This document shows, piece by piece, positions 1 to 5,916 of a DNA stretch of 6,886 bases. The stretch lies in the NCBI GenBank assembly GCA_022706175.1, contig JAKJDB010000139.1:1-6886 (forward strand), in the 5' to 3' direction. The translations under genes and the position numbers were made by a program. How positions within the stretch are numbered: the first letter of the stretch is position 1; each line of letters starts with the position of its first letter. This stretch comes from Candidatus Zhuqueibacterota bacterium. Lineage in GTDB: Bacteria > KSB1 > UBA2214. Below the pieces are notes generated by a model. That model was not told where the DNA came from, ran no database searches, and was given only the letters and a program-made list of their open reading frames with translations.

Positions 1-103
1 AGCGGTCTGAAGGCCCCTTGTAGACGACAAGGTTGATAGGCCACAGGTGTACGCATGGTAACATGTTCAGCCGAGTGGTACTAATAGGCCGTGCGACTTA
101 ACC
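1..103 (+). rRNA. rrl: 23S ribosomal RNA, 3' end (partial)
   Basis: This is the last ~100 nt of the large-subunit rRNA; the rest lies upstream of the window. The recognisable 3'-terminal elements are GGTTGATAGGCC near 31-42, the segment GAGTGGTACTAATAGGCCG at about 73-91 and the closing GTGCGACTTAACC at 91-103. These match the conserved end of bacterial 23S rRNA, whose last bases pair with the 5' end in helix 1. The exact mature 3' end is estimated from the CTTAACC terminus and could be off by a few bases. It is followed by a 74-nt AT-richer spacer (104-177) with no tRNA and then 5S rRNA, the usual rrn order. Confidence 0.95.
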
Positions 104-177
104 AAACTTTTTAACCGCAGCAGATAGTTTGATGCTGCGTTACCAAATGGTTTCCAGCACATACAAATTGTTAAGAA

Positions 178-295
178 TTCCGGTGACCTTAGCAGAGGGG
201 TCCCACCCGATCCCATTCCGAACTCGGAAGTTAAGCCCTCTAGCGCCGATGGTACTGCTCGGGAGACTGTGCGGGAGAGTAGGACGTTGCCGGGA
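178..295 (+). rRNA. rrf: 5S ribosomal RNA
   Basis: Complete 5S rRNA of about 118 nt, a component of the large ribosomal subunit central protuberance. The core runs through GATCCCATTCCGAACTCGG and GAAGTTAAGCCCTC, then GCGCCGATGGTACT and GGGAGAGTAGGACG, all hallmarks of bacterial 5S. The ends close as helix I: TTCCGGTG at 178-185 pairs with TTGCCGGG plus A at 288-295, allowing G-U pairs. It lies 74 nt after the 23S end and 7 nt before a strong terminator, so it is the last gene of the rrn operon. The ends are inferred from pairing and may shift by 1-2 nt. Confidence 0.96.
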
Positions 296-302
296 ATTTT
301 TT

Positions 303-336
303 AAGCCCTGTGAAATTTTTCACAGGGCTTTTTTAT
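303..336 (+). terminator. Intrinsic terminator of the rRNA operon
   Basis: The arm AAGCCCTGTGAA (303-314) pairs with TTCACAGGGCTT (319-330) as a perfect stem of 11-12 bp with a tiny AT loop. The + strand then continues with a T tract (329-334). It starts 7 nt after 5S and is a classic rho-independent terminator. On the minus strand the stem is followed by A residues, so it should act in the + direction only. Confidence 0.93.
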
Positions 337-404
337 TTCCACCGCATCCGTCTTGGCCCTTCATCCTCCCCTAAGAGACCAATCAGGCTTTACCAAACAA
401 GGCG

Positions 405-438
405 GTGAAAGGATTTTTCCATTGAGAAATCTTTTCAC
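405..438 (-). terminator. Hairpin between convergent units, possible weak terminator of the oxidoreductase operon
   Basis: GTGAAAGGATTT (405-416) pairs with AAATCTTTTCAC (427-438), giving 12 bp with one G-T wobble and a 10-nt loop. It lies 51 nt beyond the stop codon of the minus-strand FAD oxidoreductase gene and 69 nt beyond the rRNA terminator stem. Minus-strand transcription must end here before it runs antisense into 5S/23S, so a 3'-end role is plausible. There is no clean T run on either side, so this could equally be an RNA-stability hairpin or a rho-dependent end. Strand assignment is inference. The rest of 337-488 holds no gene I can support. Confidence 0.4.
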
Positions 439-488
439 TCCTGCGGAAAGCCTGTCCCAGCCGGTGCAGCTGAAAACCTGCGCCTCCG

Positions 489-2768
489 CTATTCCTCATA
501 CACCCTGATCTCATAAAGCCGCGCTGAGGGATCCCCCCAGGTGGACAAGATCTCTATCCTGATCTTTTCCGCGATCATCCGCTCAAACCGATGAATGCGG
601 CGACGAAGAAAATTGTCCCGGTACCATCCAATTTCCTGCCATCCTCCATCTCTTTCACAAAGAAGACGATACTCCCGCACCGTTTCGTCCGGCGCACGCC
701 AGGTCGGCATATGAAGGTTGGCAAAAAGCCCCAGGTTGGTGTCAAAGGTCAGGTATACGGCGTTGAAGGCAACCGGTTCGTCGAACTCTAAAGTTGCGGA
801 TTGCGGCAAGGACAAAGCCGGATGAGAAATCCATAGATGGGTCCATTCGTCCGGTCTGGTGACGCCGGACAGAATGTTCTCAGCGCCATACGGCTGTTGC
901 TCAGGCTCAATCCTGATCGACGGATGCCATCGCTGATCGATCGCGTTTAAATTCTCCCACGACAGGGTAGGCTTGAGATAGTGCCATTTTCTGAATGGCT
1001 TGTACAACGGCACCGAACCGGTGGGCGCCATCTTTTCGCTGCCGTAGAGCAGGACATGGGGATTAGCGTCCCACGCCAGCCAATAGAGGCTCTGCGGGCT
1101 TGTCTTGGCCGCTAATTTGCACGACACCCAGGTTTTGGCCCCAACCGGAACTTCCACGCTGCCGCAGGCCACATCGTTCTCGTCGTTAAAATCACAGGTT
1201 CTCCGGCTGCGGCGCAGATGCACGGTGATCCGTGCCGGCTGCTCCGCTTCCACCATAAAAGCTACGCTCTCCACGCTGTCGCTGGAGACCGGAAACAGCA
1301 CGCCCAGCGGAACATCCAGCCGGCGTGGTATCGTCGGTTCAGGGAACAGCAGAGGAGAAGTACTGGTGGCCGTTGCCCTGGCGGTCCGCGCCAGATCCGC
1401 GCGGTCCTCGTTCTTGGCAGCCGGAACATAGTGATCGTCCTTGAGCAGCTGCTGTTTCAACAGGTCTAATTTTTGCGGAAACACCTCTCTGGGCAAAATT
1501 TTGTGCGTTTGACAAATCCAGGCACAGGTGCCGACCGCCTGGCCCATGGTTGCACAGGTCGCCATTAAACGGGTGCTGCCCAGGGCGGTGTGCGTTGCCG
1601 AAATATCACGGCCGGCGAGAAACAGGTTGTCGATATCCTTGGCATACAGGCAACGCAGCGGAATGGAGTAGACCGGTACCTGGCGCACATCCATGAGCGA
1701 GGCATCACCGTAAGTTGGTTCCGGGGCCTCCGCTTTAGCCAGAATGCCGCCCGGCGTGTGCAGATCGAAATACCAGCCTCCGTGCGCCACTCCATCCGGG
1801 AACAGACGGCCCTGCATCAGATCGTTTCCGTTGAGCAGGTAGTCGCCCATGATGCGCCGGCTCTCCCGTTTACCGGGGATTTTTCCGATCCAATCCAGGG
1901 CATAGTGGGAGAAACCATGATCCTCCTTGTTCTTCAGATGATCCCACACGCCAAGAACATGGCGGAGCAGTTCATCGCGGATTTTTTCGTTATCCGCGAT
2001 GATATGAAACGGAAAGCCGACCTCGATCCACCAATAGCCGGGCAATCGCTGATGGAAGCGTGTTTTTAAAATGGGACTGTCCGCCGCATAGCTCTCCGCC
2101 CAGGGCGGCGGATGAAACGGCACTGGTTTGCCCACGTCTCGTACCGCGAAGAGGAGCGAGCTGCCCATAATGCCCTGGTCCGCCGCCTCAGGCGCCCAGG
2201 CTTCATCAAATTCATCTTTGGCCTCCCGGCCCATACGCCAAGCCGCACCGGCAAGATAGGCGACGGTGCCGTCGCCGGTGGCATCGACGAACAGCTCTCC
2301 TCTAATCTCCATTTCACGCTCGCTGGCCAACTGGCTGGCCAGAACCGAAACCACTCTGCCGCCGGCTTTGTTCACGCCACGGATGCTGGTGTTGAGAAAG
2401 AGCGAAAGCTTGTCCTCCCTGCGGCAGGCGTCGTAGAGCACCAGGTCCCAGACATCGTTGATCATGCTCTCGCGGCGGCTGGTAAAGTTGTTGTAGCGCT
2501 CGGTGAGCAAAAGCTCTTCGATGATGCCGCTCTCTCGAGCCCAGGGGTTGCCGTTGGCTGCGCCTGCCAGCGGCACACGGATCTCGCTGCTGCTGTTTCC
2601 GCCGAGCACCGGTCGATCCTGAATCAACGCCGTTCTCAGTTTGAGCCGGCTGGCGGCCAGAGCCGCGCAGACGCCGGCCAGTCCGCCCCCGCATACGACG
2701 AGGTCAAAGGCCTCAGGGCAAACCGCTTGCATGGTGCGGGCTGACAAAGAGGATGTACTAGTTTGCAT
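489..2768 (-). CDS. FAD-dependent oxidoreductase (FAD_oxidored-like) with C-terminal beta-sandwich-like extension
   Basis: A 759-residue flavoprotein, presumably a cytoplasmic dehydrogenase or oxidase of a sugar or related compound; the substrate is not evident. Seen: a Rossmann FAD-binding start DLVVCGGGLAG (22-32) with the dinucleotide motif GGGLAG; RPVLGGNSSSEIRV (52-65), typical of the FAD_oxidored (PF12831) group; FVDATGDGTVAYLAGA (160-175); GKRESRRIMGDYLL (299-312); and the second FAD-contact block from NLFLAGRDIS (381-390) through GSTRLMATCATMGQAVG (397-413). No signal peptide or membrane segment is seen. From about residue 500 to the end the chain is beta-rich and unrelated to the flavin core. 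The last ~135 residues (from PYGAENILSG to IRVYEE) resemble a discoidin/F5-8C-like carbohydrate-binding fold, though this is tentative. Its ATG overlaps the end of the upstream symporter gene by 11 bp and has only a weak ribosome site (CAGG), suggesting translational coupling. M13 is an alternative start but has no better site. Homologues are sometimes annotated 'xanthan lyase', for which I see no support. Confidence 0.9.
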   Translation of the reverse strand: MQTSTSSLSARTMQAVCPEAFDLVVCGGGLAGVCAALAASRLKLRTALIQDRPVLGGNSSSEIRVPLAGAANGNPWARESGIIEELLLTERYNNFTSRRESMINDVWDLVLYDACRREDKLSLFLNTSIRGVNKAGGRVVSVLASQLASEREMEIRGELFVDATGDGTVAYLAGAAWRMGREAKDEFDEAWAPEAADQGIMGSSLLFAVRDVGKPVPFHPPPWAESYAADSPILKTRFHQRLPGYWWIEVGFPFHIIADNEKIRDELLRHVLGVWDHLKNKEDHGFSHYALDWIGKIPGKRESRRIMGDYLLNGNDLMQGRLFPDGVAHGGWYFDLHTPGGILAKAEAPEPTYGDASLMDVRQVPVYSIPLRCLYAKDIDNLFLAGRDISATHTALGSTRLMATCATMGQAVGTCAWICQTHKILPREVFPQKLDLLKQQLLKDDHYVPAAKNEDRADLARTARATATSTSPLLFPEPTIPRRLDVPLGVLFPVSSDSVESVAFMVEAEQPARITVHLRRSRRTCDFNDENDVACGSVEVPVGAKTWVSCKLAAKTSPQSLYWLAWDANPHVLLYGSEKMAPTGSVPLYKPFRKWHYLKPTLSWENLNAIDQRWHPSIRIEPEQQPYGAENILSGVTRPDEWTHLWISHPALSLPQSATLEFDEPVAFNAVYLTFDTNLGLFANLHMPTWRAPDETVREYRLLCERDGGWQEIGWYRDNFLRRRIHRFERMIAEKIRIEILSTWGDPSARLYEIRVYEE

Positions 2769-4254
2769 TTGTTTTTAACCTGTTCTGTGTCGGTTTCACC
2801 GGAATGCAGCTGCACAGAATGCTGGTCGCTGCACCCACGGCAAAAGAACCGGGTATGATCCAGAGAAAAGAGATCAGCTGACCAAAGAACACATCGGCAA
2901 AGCCAAGGCATACCGCCGCTGCGACAGAGGCCAGGGTGCCGATCAAAACGGCATTTTCATTTGCACGCCGAATAAACAGGGCCATGAAAAACGGCACAAA
3001 CAGCGGCGCGGTGAGAAGATTGACGGTCTTGAATGTCACTTCAATCAGATTGCCCTTGACGTGGCCCATGATCAGGCTGAGACAAATGGTCGCCAGGCCG
3101 ATGATCAGCGAGATCGCCCGCGCCCAGTGCACCTGTGTTCGCTGCGAGGGCTTTACTTTTTTAAAACGCAGAATGAAATCGTTGATGACCACGTGGCTGG
3201 ATGAGTTGATGCCCGAGGAGAGGCTGGACATGGCTGCAGCGAGCAGTCCGGAAAAGACCAGGCCGGCGATACCCGCCGGAAGACCCTGGACGATAAACAG
3301 GGGCAGGAGCGAATCCGCCGCATCGCTCAATGAACGGCCCGCCATGATGAGTTCCGGATGGGCCTGATAATAGGCCATGAGCGCGATGCCTAACGCGGCC
3401 AAAACCACATAGACCAACCCATTCGCGATCAGAGAGGTGAGCAGAGCGCGGCGCGCCGCAGCGCTGTCCCGTGTGGCCAGATAGCGTTGGATGGACATCT
3501 GATCCGAGCCGGCGGTGCAGACATATTGGCCGAAAACCGTGATGATCATGGTCATAAAGCTCACCCTGGCCCGGGCATCGTAAAATTTCCACTCGGCCCA
3601 GTGCTGCGGCCATTCGACCGGAATCAGCGCACGGATGCTGCCGAAGTGTTTGACAATAATGAGAATGGCTAAAAGCGTGCCGCCAAACATGATAAAGCTT
3701 TGCAGGACGTCTGTGACTACCACACCGCGCAAACCGCCGCAGGATGTATAGACGATGGTGAGAACCCCGATGGCCACGCTGACCCAGAAGGCGGTCTCCT
3801 CCGACCACCCCATGACCGGAACGATGATTTTTTCCGCCACCATAAAAATGATGACCGCCATCCAGATCAGGCGCATGATCAGAAAAAAAAGCGAGGCCAA
3901 TGTACGGATTCTGACGCCCAGACGCACCTCCAGCAGCTCATAGGCGCTGGACACTTGAAACTTCATGATGTGCGGGATTAAAAACCAGCCCACGGCCCAA
4001 TAGACCAGGGGCAAACAGGCTATTTTGCTCCACATCATCGGGCCATGCTTGATCATTTCGCCGGGCATGGCCAGATAGGTTATGGCGCTGAACAGGGTGG
4101 CGAACAGGGAGAGTCCAACGCTCCAGGGCCGCATCCTGCGGCCGCCCAGCATATAGTCGTCGACCGAATGGGTTCTAGCCTGGTAATAGACGCCGATGGC
4201 GAGCAGGCCAAACAGATACAAGGCGATCGCCAGCCAGTCCCATCCGCTATTCAT
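2758..4254 (-). CDS. Sodium:solute symporter, SSS/SGLT family (probable sugar or glycoside uptake)
   Basis: A 498-residue inner-membrane protein of the solute:sodium symporter family (TC 2.A.21, LeuT fold), normal in length. Hydrophobic segments run throughout, starting at residues 7-24. Family signatures: DDYMLGGRRM (32-41) just after the first helix; SLFATLFSAITYLAMPGE (49-66), matching the unwound helix lining the substrate and Na+ sites; AGSDQMSIQRYLATRD (248-263), the family's G-[ST]-DQ-x-x-x-QRY loop; and SGLLAAAMSSLSSGINSSS (335-353), where vSGLT carries its Na2-site serines. S343, S344 and S346-S347 are candidates for those Na+ ligands. A strong Shine-Dalgarno lies 6 nt before the ATG. 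The stop overlaps the FAD oxidoreductase start, and the GH1 gene lies 55 bp upstream, so all three are probably one operon. SSS members carry sugars, amino acids, nucleosides, vitamins or sialic acid. Sugar or beta-glycoside specificity here is inferred from the neighbours only. Confidence 0.93.
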   Translation of the reverse strand: MNSGWDWLAIALYLFGLLAIGVYYQARTHSVDDYMLGGRRMRPWSVGLSLFATLFSAITYLAMPGEMIKHGPMMWSKIACLPLVYWAVGWFLIPHIMKFQVSSAYELLEVRLGVRIRTLASLFFLIMRLIWMAVIIFMVAEKIIVPVMGWSEETAFWVSVAIGVLTIVYTSCGGLRGVVVTDVLQSFIMFGGTLLAILIIVKHFGSIRALIPVEWPQHWAEWKFYDARARVSFMTMIITVFGQYVCTAGSDQMSIQRYLATRDSAAARRALLTSLIANGLVYVVLAALGIALMAYYQAHPELIMAGRSLSDAADSLLPLFIVQGLPAGIAGLVFSGLLAAAMSSLSSGINSSSHVVINDFILRFKKVKPSQRTQVHWARAISLIIGLATICLSLIMGHVKGNLIEVTFKTVNLLTAPLFVPFFMALFIRRANENAVLIGTLASVAAAVCLGFADVFFGQLISFLWIIPGSFAVGAATSILCSCIPVKPTQNRLKTNAN

Positions 4255-4260
4255 AGATGG

Positions 4261-4267
4261 TCCTCCT
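4261..4267 (-). promoter_or_regulatory. Ribosome binding site of the symporter gene
   Basis: On the minus strand this reads AGGAGG preceded by C, 6-7 nt before the ATG at 4254, an almost ideal Shine-Dalgarno sequence. It fixes the symporter start and shows that the organism uses canonical 16S-guided initiation. Confidence 0.8.
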
Positions 4268-4309
4268 GTGGTGGTTTACGCACGGGTCTAATCCCGCGGC
4301 CTTACTCTT

Positions 4310-5704
4310 TCATTTTTGTTCAATCCATTCGATGCCGTTCTGCCGGATCACGTGGCTGTACCATTTCGCCGAGTCTTTGCCGATCCGCGCGCCGGTTGCA
4401 AAATCAACATAGTGAAGGCCGAACCGTTTGCTGAACCCCGAGGCCCACTCGAAATTGTCCATCAGGCTCCAGAGGAAATAGCCGCGCACATCGACGCCGG
4501 CGGAGAGGGCGTTGTACACTTCACCCAGATAGCTCGACAGGTAGGCGATGCGCAAGGGATCGTGCACAACCCCTTTATCGACCACGTCCGGACAGGCGCA
4601 GCCGTTCTCCGTTATCACGATGGCCGGGTGCGCATAGCGTGCATCGATCCAGTGCAGCAGTTTGCGAATTCCCCAAGGAACGATGGACCAGCCCATCTCC
4701 GTTTTTTGCCAGGAGGGATCGGTGGACAGCTGCACCTCCTGGTCTTCCGACAGTCCGCCGTTGCCGTAGACCTCCTGAGAGATCTTGGCGCCACGGCTGT
4801 CCTGCGCCAGCATGGTGGTGTAGTGGTTCAGACCGAAAAAATCCGCTGATCCTTTCAGTTCGTCACGTTCCTGATCCGAAAAGACCGGCAGGCGCTCTTT
4901 GACCCGTTCGCGCATGACCTGGGGATAATCGCCCAAAAAGATGGGATCAGCGAACCAGCCGAGAAAAAATTCCAACGCCCTTTGCGCCGCATCCTGATCC
5001 GCAGGAGAATCCGTGCGCGGTTCACGCCAGTCGCAGTTATTCGCCAGGCCGATGCGGCCGCTTTGTTCACGGTATTTGCTGCGATAGAGCTGGACCGTCT
5101 GTGCATGGCTGAGAAGAAGGTGATGAGCCGCCTGGTAGGGTTCCACGTTGGAGATCCGTCCCGGTGCAAACACCCCCTGTCCGTAACCGAGGATGGCGGC
5201 GACCCATGGTTCGTTGAACGTGATCCAATTTTTTACCCGGTCGCCGAAATGCTCAAAGCAGAGATCGGCGTACGCACGGAACAGAGCGGGCATCTCGGGA
5301 TTCAGCCAGCCGTCCTTTTCCAGCTGCAGAGTCAGCGGCAGGTCCCAATGATAGAGCGTCACCCAGGGGGTGATGCCGTTGGCCAGCAGTTCATCGATCA
5401 ACGCCGAATAAAACGCGATCCCTTCGGCATTGGCTTTGCCATACCCCAGCGGTTGTATGCGCGGCCAGGCGATGGAGAAACGATAGGCCTGCAGCCCCAT
5501 GGCCTTCATCAACGCTACGTCCTCACGGAACCGGTGATAATGATCGCAAGCGATATCGCCGGTCTGCCCCTGATAGATTCTGCCGGGCGTGTGGCAAAAG
5601 GCATCCCAGATGGACAAGCCCTTGCCCCCCAGCAGCCAGGCGCCTTCGATCTGGTAACTGGAGGTAGCAGCCCCCCAGATAAAACGGTCGGGATATTTTT
5701 TCAT
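4310..5704 (-). CDS. Family 1 glycoside hydrolase, probable beta-glucosidase
   Basis: A 464-residue GH1 enzyme, the usual bacterial length, hydrolysing terminal beta-linked sugars from small glycosides (beta-glucosidase, beta-galactosidase or similar, EC 3.2.1.-) by the retaining mechanism in an (alpha/beta)8 barrel. It begins FIWGAATSSYQIEGAW (8-23), the GH1 N-terminal signature, with Q18 for sugar binding. H119-W120 lie in LYHWDLP. The acid/base is E165 in TFNEPW (162-167). N293 and Y295 are in LNHYTT. The nucleophile is E366 in VITENG. W412, E419 and W420 in WSLMDNFEW line subsite -1. All catalytic residues are present. No signal peptide, so it acts in the cytoplasm on imported substrate. 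The frame is open upstream to 5893, but the conserved GH1 start, the AAAGGAAG site 6 nt upstream and the promoter at 5728-5756 place the start at 5704. It is first in the operon with the symporter and FAD oxidoreductase. The 6-phospho-glycosidase subtype is unlikely because no PTS gene is present, but this is not excluded. Confidence 0.95.
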   Translation of the reverse strand: MKKYPDRFIWGAATSSYQIEGAWLLGGKGLSIWDAFCHTPGRIYQGQTGDIACDHYHRFREDVALMKAMGLQAYRFSIAWPRIQPLGYGKANAEGIAFYSALIDELLANGITPWVTLYHWDLPLTLQLEKDGWLNPEMPALFRAYADLCFEHFGDRVKNWITFNEPWVAAILGYGQGVFAPGRISNVEPYQAAHHLLLSHAQTVQLYRSKYREQSGRIGLANNCDWREPRTDSPADQDAAQRALEFFLGWFADPIFLGDYPQVMRERVKERLPVFSDQERDELKGSADFFGLNHYTTMLAQDSRGAKISQEVYGNGGLSEDQEVQLSTDPSWQKTEMGWSIVPWGIRKLLHWIDARYAHPAIVITENGCACPDVVDKGVVHDPLRIAYLSSYLGEVYNALSAGVDVRGYFLWSLMDNFEWASGFSKRFGLHYVDFATGARIGKDSAKWYSHVIRQNGIEWIEQK

Positions 5705-5710
5705 GGCAGT

Positions 5711-5718
5711 CTTCCTTT
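5711..5718 (-). promoter_or_regulatory. Ribosome binding site of the GH1 gene
   Basis: The minus strand reads AAAGGAAG 6 nt before the ATG at 5704. It decides the start: the open frame could begin as far up as 5893, but that extension has no such site and would add 63 residues foreign to GH1, across the promoter. Confidence 0.7.
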
Positions 5719-5727
5719 GTTGTCGCC

Positions 5728-5756
5728 ATAATACGGTTTGCACGGTAAAATTGCAA
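5728..5756 (-). promoter_or_regulatory. Sigma-70-like promoter of the GH1-symporter-oxidoreductase operon
   Basis: On the minus strand TTGCAA (5756-5751; 4/6 to TTGACA) is separated by exactly 17 bp from TATTAT (5733-5728; 5/6 to TATAAT). Transcription would start near 5720, giving a very short leader before the GH1 ribosome site (5718-5711). The location directly before the first gene and the ideal spacing support it. No experimental start is known. Confidence 0.6.
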
Positions 5757-5765
5757 GCGCTTTTT
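5751..5765. promoter_or_regulatory. LacI/CcpA-type operator-like site over the -35 box
   Basis: TTGCAAGCGCTTTTT contains the perfect palindrome AAGCGCTT (5755-5762) and matches the catabolite-responsive-element consensus WTGNAANCGNWNNCW with one mismatch. LacI-family regulators of sugar operons bind central-CG palindromes of this kind. It overlaps the -35 hexamer of the GH1 promoter, where a bound repressor would block polymerase. The right half is degenerate beyond the core. No LacI-family gene lies in the window, so the regulator is unknown. Confidence 0.5.
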
Positions 5766-5906
5766 ATTACGCAAACAACGGCGTTTGGTGTTATATCTAG
5801 TAGTATATTTGAAGTTAGGTCATGCCGGATCTGGGTTGGACGGGATGGGGGTCGCTTCCATGATGAGCGTCGGGAACTCGACCTCCCATACAAGGCAGAA
5901 GCAAAT

Positions 5907-5910
5907 GGAG
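5907..5910 (+). promoter_or_regulatory. Ribosome binding site of the FG-GAP/VCBS-type gene
   Basis: GGAG lies 6 nt before the ATG at 5917. An in-frame TGA at 5914-5916 abuts the ATG, so translation of this frame cannot begin further upstream. Confidence 0.65.
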
Positions 5911-5916
5911 ATTTGA

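Noticed and set aside
104..177. tRNA gene in the 23S-5S spacer
   Set aside because: The 74-nt spacer has no T-loop GGTTCGAATC-like motif or cloverleaf arms.
129..374. 81-codon + strand open frame
   Set aside because: It runs across the 5S rRNA and its terminator, so it is a chance frame over RNA genes.
2112..2744. 210-codon + strand open frame antisense to the oxidoreductase
   Set aside because: It mirrors codon structure of a well-supported FAD protein on the other strand, has no family signature, and has no convincing ribosome site.
4283..4296. CGGG/CCCG hairpin between the GH1 and symporter genes
   Set aside because: The stem is only 4 bp with no T tract, too weak to call a terminator or processing site.
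4982..5731. 249-codon + strand open frame antisense to GH1
   Set aside because: It lies opposite a GH1 gene with all catalytic residues; its translation is arginine-rich and resembles no family.
5804..5809. TATATT as the -10 box for the divergent + strand gene
   Set aside because: It has no acceptable -35 hexamer at 16-18 bp, and the surrounding AT-rich stretch gives several equal alternatives.
5705..5893. 63-residue N-terminal extension of the GH1 reading frame
   Set aside because: It would cross the promoter and operator, is basic and unlike GH1 N-termini, and a good ribosome site precedes the ATG at 5704.
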